DNA of 64,000 nucleotides from JAWHQP01 sp032586195 (GTDB lineage: Bacteria; Pseudomonadota; Gammaproteobacteria; Enterobacterales; Pasteurellaceae): contig JAWHQP010000003.1 of the NCBI GenBank assembly GCA_032586195.1, positions 245,955 through 309,954 of the forward strand, written 5' to 3'. Position numbers and translations under genes: made by a program. Positions 9,506-17,511 of the stretch are shown piece after piece; within the stretch, counting starts at the first letter, position 1, and every line of letters begins with the position of its first letter. Below the pieces are notes generated by a model. That model saw nothing but the letters and a program-made list of their open reading frames with translations, had not been told where the DNA came from and did no database searches.

Positions 9506-9563
9506 AAAGTGCGGTGCGGGCAGCAGCTTTCGCGTTTGAACGTTGGCTTTGCTTCCGGCATAG
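9506..9563 (+). repeat. Intergenic repeat element, copy D (3'-truncated)
   Basis: The USS head AAAGTGCGGT is followed by AGCTTT and TTTGAACGTTGGCTTTGC as in the intact copies, then decays after CCGGCATAG. It lies between convergent genes (8695-9498 and znuA). A second uptake signal in the opposite orientation follows at 9589. Confidence 0.6.
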
Positions 9564-9607
9564 TCGGATCAAAAATCGTTTTTTTGACACCGCACTTTGA
9601 GCTGTCA

Positions 9608-10615
9608 TTATTTACTTAAACATTCCGCATAGCTGTCGGCGGTCAGTTGCAGGAATTTGGCATAGGAATCTTTGCCCAAAGCAACTTTTTCTCCCATCGG
9701 ATCCAAATGTCCCACATGCACACCCGTGCCTTTACTTAGGCTCTCAATCACTTTCGGGGTGAATTGCGGTTCGGCAAACAGGCAGGATACTTTGTGTTCA
9801 GCAATTTCTTCCTTAATGATCGCGAGGGTTTTTGCTCCCGGTGCGACTAACGGATTGATAGTGAAGTAGCCGGTCTGTTGTAAGCCGTAGGTATCGTTGA
9901 AATAGCCGTAAGCATCATGGAAAACATAGAAGCCTTTGTCTTTGAATGGAACCAACTGAGCTTGGATTTTTTCACCTTGGGCGGTTAAAGCATGGTTAAA
10001 TTCTGCTAGGTTTTGAGCGATGCGTTCTTTTTGGGCCGGGAATTGCGCGGTTAATTTATCCGCCACTTGTTGTGCCACCACTTGGCTGATGGCCGGTGAA
10101 TACCAAACATGCCAGTTGGTGCTTAAACCGTCGTGGTCATGGTCGTGATCATGAGCTTCGTGTTCATGTTGATGACCCGAATGGGCGTGTTCCTCATGTT
10201 GATGAGAGCCTTTGTCATGATCGTGATGATGCTCGTTTTCACCTTCATCTCCGTCATGGTGATGGTGTGCCGCTTTGCTGAGCAGCGGTTTGATGGCTTC
10301 CAGTTCGGAAATGTTGATTACTTTTTTACCATCTATACTTTTAATGCTTTTGGCAAGGAAACCGTCCACATCTTCACCGATCCAAAGCAATAGACCGGTG
10401 GATTTCAGTTGCTGCACATCGGAAGGTTTTAAGCTGTAATCGTGCGGTGAGGCCCCCGCCGGCACGATGACTTCAGTATCGGTGACGCCATCGGCAATGG
10501 AAGAAGCGATAAATCCCAGCGGTTTGATTGAGGTGACGATATTGGCGTTGGCGGTGCCTGTCACGGCGGCAATCGCAGAGGCTAATAATGTGATTTGTAA
10601 AAATTTCTTGGTCAT
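9608..10615 (-). CDS. znuA: Zinc ABC transporter periplasmic binding protein
   Basis: This 335-residue cluster A-I solute-binding protein has a signal peptide of about 24 residues ending TANA. It carries the usual zinc ligands: His58 in SPHDYSLKP, His169 in the WHVW motif and the His of FHDAYGYF near residue 233. Residues 117-162 form a loop extremely rich in His, Asp and Glu, typical of ZnuA, thought to gather or sense zinc. Cys295-region and Cys333 likely form the C-terminal disulphide. No znuB or znuC is adjacent, so the permease and ATPase must lie elsewhere. Zur control is expected from family knowledge, but I did not identify a convincing box. Confidence 0.95.
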   Translation of the reverse strand: MTKKFLQITLLASAIAAVTGTANANIVTSIKPLGFIASSIADGVTDTEVIVPAGASPHDYSLKPSDVQQLKSTGLLLWIGEDVDGFLAKSIKSIDGKKVINISELEAIKPLLSKAAHHHHDGDEGENEHHHDHDKGSHQHEEHAHSGHQHEHEAHDHDHDHDGLSTNWHVWYSPAISQVVAQQVADKLTAQFPAQKERIAQNLAEFNHALTAQGEKIQAQLVPFKDKGFYVFHDAYGYFNDTYGLQQTGYFTINPLVAPGAKTLAIIKEEIAEHKVSCLFAEPQFTPKVIESLSKGTGVHVGHLDPMGEKVALGKDSYAKFLQLTADSYAECLSK

Positions 10616-10708
10616 TTTCTTCCCCTTGTGGTTGATGAAATTTCAGCGGTTGCTAGGTTACTCGCTTTTAATTTGAATTGCCACTTGTTTTTTAATAAAA
10701 AATAAGAT

Positions 10709-11479
10709 TTATACGGATTTAGCTAAAATTTTATCAATGACACGGGCCACGGCAAAGAAGCCGAAAGTGGCGGTGATCATGGTCGCAGCCCCGAATCCGT
10801 TGGCACAGTTCATCGTGGTGGAAACGGCACAGCCTTCGGCCATTTGGGGAAAAATAGGCTGTTGAGTAGAAAAAACGCAATCAATACCGAATTTGTTCTT
10901 GCCGTTTTTATTTAAACCGTATTCTTTGCGTAATAACGAACGTACTTTGGCGGCTAAAGGATCCTGTATGGTTTTGCTCAGATCAGCGATTCTGATTTGG
11001 CTCGGATCGGTTTGTCCGCCCGCGCCGCCTACCATTATCATTTTGATTTTATTGCGTTTACAGTAGGCGATTAACGCCGCCTTGACACGTACGTTATCAA
11101 TGGCGTCAATCACATAATCAAATTCTGTCGAAATATATTCCGCTAAATTCTCGACGGAAATAAAGTCATCAATAACAGTTATTTCACATTCAGGGTTAAT
11201 CAGCAATACGCGTTCTTTCATGACTTCCGTTTTTAATTTGCCGATATTACCCGTGAGGGCGGGCAGCTGGCGATTGATATTGGTTACGCAAATATCGTCC
11301 ATATCAATGAGGGTGAGCTTGCCGATACCCGAACGGGCCAGCGCTTCCACCGCCCATGAACCGACACCGCCGATGCCGATGACGCATATATGGGCGCGGC
11401 GTAAACGTGCTAATCCTGCGGGCGTATATAATCGTCCGATGCCGCCGAACCGTTGTTCGTAATTATCAATGCGTTCCAT
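10709..11479 (-). CDS. tcdA: tRNA threonylcarbamoyladenosine dehydratase (TcdA/CsdL)
   Basis: This 256-residue E1-like (ThiF/MoeB-fold) ATP-dependent enzyme cyclises t6A37 to ct6A in tRNAs. The nucleotide-binding GIGGVGSWAVEALARSG (from residue 35), the DMDDICVTNINRQ motif and GGAGGQTDPSQI are those of CsdL/TcdA. The ATG at 11479 is preceded by AAGGG and gives the family N-terminus. A GTG further upstream (11512) would add 11 residues with no homologous sequence. It is downstream of mltA on the same strand, 70 bases apart. Confidence 0.93.
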   Translation of the reverse strand: MERIDNYEQRFGGIGRLYTPAGLARLRRAHICVIGIGGVGSWAVEALARSGIGKLTLIDMDDICVTNINRQLPALTGNIGKLKTEVMKERVLLINPECEITVIDDFISVENLAEYISTEFDYVIDAIDNVRVKAALIAYCKRNKIKMIMVGGAGGQTDPSQIRIADLSKTIQDPLAAKVRSLLRKEYGLNKNGKNKFGIDCVFSTQQPIFPQMAEGCAVSTTMNCANGFGAATMITATFGFFAVARVIDKILAKSV

Positions 11480-11549
11480 ACAAACCCTTATCGTCTTATA
11501 GCAAATTGGCACGAATCGTGCCGTGTCAATTTGTATTTAAGCGGAAAAA

Positions 11550-12662
11550 TTAACGTAATACCCATACGCGGCCGTAATGTTTTGACAGCCCCGAAATATG
11601 CCCGGCCTGATCTCCGACACCTCGATATAAATCGAAGTGATGACCTTTCACCGCGCCGCCCACATCTAAAGCCACCATCAGATGCAGCTTATGTTCGCCT
11701 GTCCAGTTACCTTCATTATCAATTTGCGGTACTTCCACTAATAATACCGTTCCGCTTGGAATGACGCCGCGATCGGAGGCCACCGCAGCCATCGGCACGA
11801 GAGGCACACCGGCGGAACCTTTGACTTTACCGGTCGGATCGTTTTTGAAATAAATGTAAGAAGGATTACGTTCCAACAGCTCTTGTACCCGTGACGGATT
11901 ATTGGCCGCCCAATCGCGAATGGCTTGAATCGACATTTTTTCTTTCGGAATTTCACCGTCTTCCACCAATAGACGGCCGATTGCGGCATATTTATAACCG
12001 TTTTGCCCTGCGTAAGCGAAGTAACTGAGATTACCGTCGCCGAAATCCACATAGCCGCTGCCTTGTACACCCAGTAAGAAATTATCCAGCATGGAATCAC
12101 TGTAGGCAAGTTCCAGCCCTTTACCCCGCAATGCCCCGGCATAAATTTGAGCCCGGGTAAAGCGTTTTTGAACGGGCAGGGCGTAAATCGGATGCTGGTA
12201 TTTGCCTTGAGGTGTATGGCGGGCGTGGATTACCGGAGAGTAGTAGCCTGTCATCAACACATTCTGAAAACCGTCCTGACCTGACATAACCTGAGGTTGG
12301 ATGCCGTAATCGGACAAGTGATTAACATCCGCACCCGCAATAACCCATTGTGTGATTTTGTCATAATTGGCTGCATAAGCTGAAGCTAATGAGCCGGAAT
12401 AGATGCGTATATTTGAGAGTTGGCTTAGAAAATCACCCTGATTTATGATACCTGAAGTGTTATCGACACGGGAAACATTGGTGTAGGGTAGCGTGCTGTA
12501 AGCTCTGCCTTTATATTTCGCCCCGAGTTTTTCCATTTCAGCAATCGAATTGTCCGCTTGCGCGCCGCCCGCATGGGAGGTTGTTTTTGATGAACATGCG
12601 GTTAAAACGGCGATAGCAAATACAACCGTCAGCTTAAATGTGAAATTCTTTATAACACCCAT
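11550..12662 (-). CDS. mltA: Membrane-bound lytic murein transglycosylase A
   Basis: This 370-residue outer-membrane lipoprotein cleaves the glycan strands of peptidoglycan with formation of 1,6-anhydromuramic acid. The signal peptide ends in the lipobox LTAC (Cys23). The MltA and 3D domains follow, with the features GYYSPVIHARHTPQGKYQHP and, near the C-terminus, LMVALDVGGAVKGHHFDLY, which carries the catalytic Asp region. Length matches E. coli MltA (365). In enterobacteria mltA and csdL/tcdA are also neighbours, so gene order is conserved. Confidence 0.95.
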   Translation of the reverse strand: MGVIKNFTFKLTVVFAIAVLTACSSKTTSHAGGAQADNSIAEMEKLGAKYKGRAYSTLPYTNVSRVDNTSGIINQGDFLSQLSNIRIYSGSLASAYAANYDKITQWVIAGADVNHLSDYGIQPQVMSGQDGFQNVLMTGYYSPVIHARHTPQGKYQHPIYALPVQKRFTRAQIYAGALRGKGLELAYSDSMLDNFLLGVQGSGYVDFGDGNLSYFAYAGQNGYKYAAIGRLLVEDGEIPKEKMSIQAIRDWAANNPSRVQELLERNPSYIYFKNDPTGKVKGSAGVPLVPMAAVASDRGVIPSGTVLLVEVPQIDNEGNWTGEHKLHLMVALDVGGAVKGHHFDLYRGVGDQAGHISGLSKHYGRVWVLR

Positions 12663-12840
12663 CTCAGATTCCTAAAAGATAATAAACAAACACCCTCATT
12701 CAGGGGCTGCTATGCTATCAAAAAACCACCGAATGCTCTAATCTTTTTTGGTCTTTGTTCATAAAAAGAACGGTTAGACTATTTTTACAGCATACGATGA
12801 ATTTAACATAAATTTTTCTTGCATTTGCAATTTAAACGGG

Positions 12841-12853
12841 TATAGTACGCCCC
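12841..12853 (+). promoter_or_regulatory. -10 and discriminator of tRNA-fMet promoter
   Basis: TATAGT (12841-12846) is followed by a GC-rich discriminator ACGCCCCG, seven bases before the likely start and just upstream of the tRNA. No good -35 at 17 bp was found. The GC-rich discriminator is the usual mark of stringently controlled tRNA promoters. Confidence 0.5.
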
Positions 12854-12859
12854 GTCAGA

Positions 12860-12936
<77 letters not shown>

Positions 12937-12941
12937 GATTC

Positions 12942-12974
12942 AAAAAAAGCGTTAACCGGGTTAACGCCTTTTTT
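12942..12974 (+). terminator. Terminator of tRNA-fMet
   Basis: GCGTTAACC and GGTTAACGC form a 9-bp stem with a very short loop, preceded by seven A and followed by CTTTTTT. It starts six bases after the tRNA CCA. Confidence 0.85.
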
Positions 12975-12994
12975 GTTGTCTGAAAAACTGTGAA

Positions 12995-13088
12995 TTTATA
13001 CGCAACTTCGTATGGAAGTTGCTATGCCTTCGGCACCGTTGGCAGAACCAACGTTCAAAAGCTAAAGCTTTTATTGGCACCGCACTTT
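12995..13088 (-). repeat. Intergenic repeat element, copy B (94 bp, intact)
   Basis: On the minus strand it runs from AAAGTGCGGT to TTGCGTATAAA. It contains the hairpins GTTGGTTCTGCCAAC and GCAACTTCCATACGAAGTTGC (8-bp perfect arms). It lies between the tRNA-fMet terminator and the proA stop, which converge. It is the best-preserved copy and aligns end to end with copy A. Confidence 0.85.
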
Positions 13089-13125
13089 ATATTGTAACCC
13101 TGACATACCGTCGGGGTTACGAGGA

Positions 13126-14382
13126 TCAGGCGCGGGAACTGTAATCTCCCACGCAAACCCATTTGTATGTCGTTAACGCCTCCAATCCCATAGGACCGCG
13201 GGCATGCAGTTTTTGTGTGCTGACCGCCACTTCCGCGCCTAAACCGAATTGTCCGCCGTCGGTGAAACGTGTACTGGCATTCACGTAAACCGCCGCCGCA
13301 TCTACCTGAGCCACGAATTGTCGGGCTAATTGCTGGGATTCGGTCAAAATGCTTTCGGAATGCTGGCTGCCGTATTCACGAATATGCGCGACTGCCTGAG
13401 CAAGATCTTTGACGATTACCACGTTTAAATCTTTAGAACCCCATTCCCGGCGTAATTCTTCCTCTGTTACCGGTGTAACTTTGGCATTGGCAGACTGCAA
13501 AATGGCAAGGGCCTGAAAATCTGCGTGAAACGGCACCGCACCTTGTAGATAATGGGCCAGTTTCGGTAGGAACTCCGCGGCGATACTTTCTTGTACCAAC
13601 AAAGTTTCCAGCGTGTTGCAGGTGCTCGGGCGTTGGGTTTTGGCGTTTTCAATCAAGGCTAGGGCTTTTTCCTGATCGGCGCTTTGTTCCACAAAAATAT
13701 GGCATACGCCGATACCGCCCACGATAACGGGAATAGTGGCATTTTCCCGGCATAATTCCTGTAAGCCCGCACCGCCGCGAGGGATAATCATATCTACATA
13801 ACGATCCAATTTTAACAATTCCAGCACTAACGCTCGGTCGGGATCGGTAATCGCTTGTACCGCATATTTCGGTAAATCGGCCTGTTCCAATGCGTCTTGT
13901 ACCACTTTCACTAAAATTTTATTAGAATGCCGAGTTTCCTTGCCGCCCCGCAGAATCACCGCGTTACCTGTTTTCAAACAAAGGCTTGCCACGTCAATAG
14001 TGACGTTCGGACGGGCTTCATAAATGGTACCGATAACGCCGAGCGGCACACGGATACGTTCAAGCGTCAAGCCGCTTTCAAGGGTGCCGCCGTCGATAAT
14101 TTGTCCCACCGGATCCGCCAGAGAGATGACTTTGCGTACATCATCGGCGATGCCTTTAAGACGTTCTTCCGTCAGTAACAGACGGTCGATAATGGCCTCG
14201 CTCAGACCGTTTTCACGCGCTGTCCGGATGTCTTTGGCGTTAGCGGCAAGAATGTCCTGCTGTTGTTGTTCCAGCTGATGGGCAATAATTTCCAACGCCT
14301 GATTTTTTTTCCGCTGTGAAAGTTGAGCCAGTACAAACGCGGCCTCTTTTGCCGCTTTACCCATTTGAATTAAATCTGTCAT
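13126..14382 (-). CDS. proA: Gamma-glutamyl phosphate reductase (glutamate-5-semialdehyde dehydrogenase)
   Basis: This 418-residue NADPH-dependent enzyme reduces gamma-glutamyl phosphate in the second step of proline synthesis. It belongs to the aldehyde dehydrogenase superfamily; the catalytic cysteine is Cys255 in TQRPSTCNTLE. The cofactor-domain stretch YEARPNVTIDVASLCLKTGN and GGIGVCHIFVE are typical. Length matches E. coli ProA (417). proB is not adjacent. The TRIC-like gene lies two bases upstream on the same strand, so the two are probably co-transcribed. Confidence 0.97.
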   Translation of the reverse strand: MTDLIQMGKAAKEAAFVLAQLSQRKKNQALEIIAHQLEQQQQDILAANAKDIRTARENGLSEAIIDRLLLTEERLKGIADDVRKVISLADPVGQIIDGGTLESGLTLERIRVPLGVIGTIYEARPNVTIDVASLCLKTGNAVILRGGKETRHSNKILVKVVQDALEQADLPKYAVQAITDPDRALVLELLKLDRYVDMIIPRGGAGLQELCRENATIPVIVGGIGVCHIFVEQSADQEKALALIENAKTQRPSTCNTLETLLVQESIAAEFLPKLAHYLQGAVPFHADFQALAILQSANAKVTPVTEEELRREWGSKDLNVVIVKDLAQAVAHIREYGSQHSESILTESQQLARQFVAQVDAAAVYVNASTRFTDGGQFGLGAEVAVSTQKLHARGPMGLEALTTYKWVCVGDYSSRA

Positions 14383-14384
14383 TT

Positions 14385-15068
14385 TTATTTCTCTTTGTAT
14401 TTACGTCGTTTCGGTAATCTTGGCATGATGTCTTTCGGTGACATGTCTTGTTCCTGGTAATCGAAAACCGGGAATCCCCAACTGAAGTAAATCGCCATGA
14501 TACGGAACACAAAACCGACCACTAAGGTGATAAGCACCACCGAGTTTAACGGCAAGCCTAAGTGGAGCAGCCCAATATAAAGACAAGCGGTTAAAAAGGC
14601 AATAATGGCATACAGCTCTTTTTGAAAGATAAGCGGAATACGGTTGCATAAAATATCTCGCAGCACGCCGCCGAATGCTCCTGTCAGAATGGCGGAAATG
14701 CTGGCGATGGTTAAGCCAAAGCCCATATCCAGGGCGATTTGTGTGCCGAAAATGGAGAATAGAATTAAACCCAGACCGTCCAGCAGTAAGAAAATGGAGC
14801 GGAAAGAACGGTTAAAGTGGGTGATGAGAGGAGCGATCAACACAGTGGCAATGGCGGTAATCACCACCACAATCACCCATTCGGGATGCTGTACAAAACT
14901 GAGCGGATAATTGCCCAGCACCATATCACGGATTGCACCGCCGCCGAGGGCAGGCATAAAGGCAATGACGACGACACCGAAAATATCCATGCGTTCCCGC
15001 CCGGCGGAAAGTGCTCCGGTCATTGCCTCGACCACTAAGCCGATATAAAAAAGTACCTCAAGTAACAT
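14385..15068 (-). CDS. yicG: TRIC-type / UPF0126 (YicG-like) membrane protein
   Basis: This 227-residue inner-membrane protein has about seven membrane helices. Two internally homologous halves each carry a glycine-rich kink followed by RD (ALGGGAIRDMVLG and AFGGVLRDILC), the signature of the prokaryotic trimeric intracellular cation channel family (formerly UPF0126). Enterobacterial members are YicG and YadS; I use the yicG symbol loosely. The ion conducted in vivo is not established by sequence. It is upstream of proA by two bases. Confidence 0.82.
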   Translation of the reverse strand: MLLEVLFYIGLVVEAMTGALSAGRERMDIFGVVVIAFMPALGGGAIRDMVLGNYPLSFVQHPEWVIVVVITAIATVLIAPLITHFNRSFRSIFLLLDGLGLILFSIFGTQIALDMGFGLTIASISAILTGAFGGVLRDILCNRIPLIFQKELYAIIAFLTACLYIGLLHLGLPLNSVVLITLVVGFVFRIMAIYFSWGFPVFDYQEQDMSPKDIMPRLPKRRKYKEK

Positions 15069-15119
15069 ACTGATTTCTCAATTTAAAATTTGCTTTATTC
15101 TAACGGAAATCTTTATATT

Positions 15120-15162
15120 TGTGATTAGGCTAACAGAATTATTTAAGAACATTTTGTAAGAT
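15120..15162 (+). promoter_or_regulatory. Candidate CRP site and -10 box of the dhaKLM operon
   Basis: TGTGATTAGGCTAACA (15120-15135) matches the CRP palindrome TGTGA-N6-TCACA except for one base. A TAAGAT -10 candidate lies at 15157-15162, giving a start near 15169. The site centre is then about 41.5 bases upstream, the class II activator position. Confidence 0.5.
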
Positions 15163-15193
15163 ATCGCTTATTTCATTCAATAAGGAAGACAAT

Positions 15194-16264
15194 ATGAAGA
15201 AACTCATTAATTCTGTTGAAAACGTGCTGCACGAACAATTACAGGGACTGGAAAAAGCTCATCCCGAATTAGTGCTCAGTGAGGATCCGACGTTTGTATA
15301 TCGTGCCGATGCTCCCGTAAACGGTAAAGTCGCGATTGTTTCCGGTGGTGGTAGCGGGCACGAACCGATGCACGCGGGTTTTGTCGGCGAAGGCATGCTG
15401 GACGGAGCCTGCCCGGGTGCCATTTTCACCTCGCCCACTCCCGATCAAATGCTGGCTTGCAGTTTGGCGGTAGATAGCGGCGAAGGCGTGTTATTGCTCA
15501 TTAAGAATTACACGGGCGACGTATTGAATTTTGAAACGGCGGTGGAATTGCTGGCGGACAGCGGTGTAAAAGTCGCCACCGTGCTGGTGGATGACGATGT
15601 GGCGGTAAAAGACAGCCTTTATACAGCGGGTCGTCGTGGTGTTGCCAATACGGTGATCATGGAAAAACTCTTGGGCGCGGCGGCAGATAAGGGCTATAAC
15701 CTCGATCAGCTTGCCGAACTCGGTTACAAACTGAATAACGCGGGGCATTCTTTTGGTATCGCCTTGGGCGCTTGTACCGTGCCGGCGGCGGGCAAACCGT
15801 CCTTTACCCTGGCGGATAATGAAATGGAGTTCGGCGTGGGCATTCATGGTGAGCCCGGCATTGAACGCCGTACATTTACCGATTTGGATGACACCGTGAC
15901 GCAAATGTTTCAAACTCTGATTGAAAACGGCGATTATGCCCGCGATGTCCGCCGCTGGAATCATGCCGCCAGTGCATGGGATGAAGTGCATGACAGTAAA
16001 TCTGCCCTGCAAAAGGGCGATCGGGTGATTGCGTTGGTGAATAACCTCGGTACTGTACCGCTTTCCGAACTTTATGGCGTTTATAACAAGCTGACGGAAT
16101 GCTGTGCTGAATTTGGTTTAACCATTGAACGCCGGCTTATCGGCTCGTTCTGTACTTCTCTTGATATGCAGGGCGTTTCTATCACTTTACTTAAAGTGGA
16201 TGATGATATTCTCGCGTTATGGGACGCTCCGGTAAAAACGCCGGCTTTGCGTTGGGGAAAATAG
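15194..16264 (+). CDS. dhaK: PTS-dependent dihydroxyacetone kinase, substrate-binding subunit DhaK
   Basis: This 356-residue subunit binds dihydroxyacetone covalently as a hemiaminal through His218 (VGIHGEPGIE) and presents it to DhaL-ADP for phosphorylation to DHAP. The N-terminal SGGGSGHEPMHAGFVGEGMLDGA-type loop (split here around residues 50-70) is diagnostic. Length equals E. coli DhaK. AAGGAAG precedes the ATG. It heads dhaK-dhaL-dhaM with gaps of 19 and 9 bases. No dhaR regulator or glycerol dehydrogenase is nearby, so control is probably by CRP from the site upstream (inference). Confidence 0.97.
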   Translation: MKKLINSVENVLHEQLQGLEKAHPELVLSEDPTFVYRADAPVNGKVAIVSGGGSGHEPMHAGFVGEGMLDGACPGAIFTSPTPDQMLACSLAVDSGEGVLLLIKNYTGDVLNFETAVELLADSGVKVATVLVDDDVAVKDSLYTAGRRGVANTVIMEKLLGAAADKGYNLDQLAELGYKLNNAGHSFGIALGACTVPAAGKPSFTLADNEMEFGVGIHGEPGIERRTFTDLDDTVTQMFQTLIENGDYARDVRRWNHAASAWDEVHDSKSALQKGDRVIALVNNLGTVPLSELYGVYNKLTECCAEFGLTIERRLIGSFCTSLDMQGVSITLLKVDDDILALWDAPVKTPALRWGK

Positions 16265-16283
16265 TAGTAAAAGGAAAAGTAAA

Positions 16284-16910
16284 ATGGCATTAACAACACA
16301 ACAATGTATTCAATGGTTGAAAAATTGTCAGCAGATTCTGACCGAAAAACGGGATTATCTCACCGAATTGGATACCGAAATCGGTGATGGCGACCACGGT
16401 TTAAACATGCAGCGCGGCTTTACCAAGGTAGTGGAAAAATTACCTATGGTGGCGGATAAAGATATAGCGACTATTTTGAAAACCGTCGGCATGACGCTGT
16501 TATCGCAGGTGGGCGGGGCGAGCGGGCCGCTTTACGGTACATTCTTTATTAAAGGCGCACAAAGTGCGGTGGGGAAATTTGAAGTTTCTTTCCCCGAATT
16601 GCTGCAGATTTTCCGGGACGGCGTGGCGGGCATCGTCGCGCGCGGTAAAGCGGAAGTGGGTGATAAAACCATGTGTGATGTGTGGATTCCACTGCTGAAA
16701 GAACTGGAACGGGTGGATAGTTCTCGGCCGTTGGCGGACATTTTACAAAGTGCGGTGTTGAAATCGCAAGAATTTTTAAGCGCCACCATTCCGTTAGTGG
16801 CAAAAAAAGGGCGGGCAAGCTATCTTGCCGAACGCAGCGCGGGACATCAGGATCCGGGGGCAACCTCCAGTGTTTATATTTTACAATCTCTGTATAACGC
16901 GGTGAAATAG
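16284..16910 (+). CDS. dhaL: PTS-dependent dihydroxyacetone kinase, ADP-binding subunit DhaL
   Basis: This 208-residue helical subunit carries a permanently bound ADP that is phosphorylated by DhaM and passes the phosphate to dihydroxyacetone on DhaK. The Mg-ADP site is EIGDGDHGLNMQRG near residue 35, with GGASGPLYGTFF and the C-terminal DPGATS loop. Two uptake signals (16562 and 16748) lie in frame, the first encoding SAVG. Second gene of the operon. Confidence 0.96.
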   Translation: MALTTQQCIQWLKNCQQILTEKRDYLTELDTEIGDGDHGLNMQRGFTKVVEKLPMVADKDIATILKTVGMTLLSQVGGASGPLYGTFFIKGAQSAVGKFEVSFPELLQIFRDGVAGIVARGKAEVGDKTMCDVWIPLLKELERVDSSRPLADILQSAVLKSQEFLSATIPLVAKKGRASYLAERSAGHQDPGATSSVYILQSLYNAVK

Positions 16911-16919
16911 GGAGGCACA

Positions 16920-17327
16920 ATGGTTAATGTAGTCTTGGTTTCGCATAGTGCGAAATTAGCCGAAGGCTTGGCGGAACTGGTACGCCAAATGGCACAGGGC
17001 TGTCAGGTTGCGACAGCGGCAGGTGTTGACGACCCCGAACACCCGATCGGTACCGATGCGGTAAAAATTATGCAGGCGATCGAATCTGTTTATAGCGAAA
17101 GCGGCGTGGTGATTCTGGTCGATCTCGGCAGTGCCATTCTGAGTGCCGAAACCGCGATTGATTTGCTTGAACCCGAGCAAGCCCAGCATGTGGTGATTTG
17201 CTATGCACCGTTAGTCGAAGGCGCCATGGCGGCCGTGGTGTCCGCTTCAGGCGGTGATGATCTCGCCACGGTCATTGCCGAGGCAAATGCCGCGGCGGGA
17301 TTAAAATTGCAACAGGCGGAAAAATAG
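16920..17327 (+). CDS. dhaM: Phosphoryl donor DhaM, EIIA-like domain only
   Basis: This 135-residue protein is the PTS EIIA-man-like domain of DhaM, with the phospho-acceptor His9 in VSHSAK. It receives phosphate from HPr and recharges DhaL-ADP. E. coli DhaM is a three-domain protein of about 470 residues that also carries HPr-like and truncated EI-like domains. Here only the first domain is present, as in Gram-positive systems, so general HPr must serve it. GGAGG precedes the start, nine bases after dhaL. Confidence 0.93.
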   Translation: MVNVVLVSHSAKLAEGLAELVRQMAQGCQVATAAGVDDPEHPIGTDAVKIMQAIESVYSESGVVILVDLGSAILSAETAIDLLEPEQAQHVVICYAPLVEGAMAAVVSASGGDDLATVIAEANAAAGLKLQQAEK

Positions 17328-17341
17328 CCTTAAACGGCGTA

Positions 17342-17430
17342 AAAGTGCGGTGTCGAAATCGTTAGTTTTGAACATCGCCTTTGCCGCCGGTGCCGAGCCA
17401 TAATAATCCTGCATTGTGATTGCGTATAAA
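17342..17430 (+). repeat. Intergenic repeat element, copy E (diverged, ~89 bp)
   Basis: It keeps the AAAGTGCGGT head, AGTTTTGAAC, CTTTGCC, CGGTGCCGA and the TTGCGTATAAA-type end (ATTGCGTATAAA), but the hairpin arms are degraded. It lies between convergent dhaM and lysC. Confidence 0.65.
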
Positions 17431-17462
17431 AAGCAAATTTTTATGCACTTTTCATTTTTCAT

Positions 17463-17494
17463 TCATAAAAATAGGGCGGAGATAATCCGCCCTA
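17463..17494 (-). terminator. Terminator of lysC
   Basis: The perfect 9-bp stem TAGGGCGGA/TCCGCCCTA (17472-17480 and 17486-17494) has a GATAA loop. On the minus strand it is followed by TTTTTAT. It lies 17 bases past the lysC stop. Confidence 0.8.
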
Positions 17495-17511
17495 ATGCTG
17501 CAACCTATTGA

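Noticed and set aside
11480..11512. GTG start extending tcdA by 11 residues
   Set aside because: The extension has no counterpart in the family, while the ATG at 11479 has a ribosome site and the expected N-terminus.
13536..13545. Further uptake-like sites such as ACCGCACCTT in proA
   Set aside because: One or more core mismatches; not counted among the perfect cores.
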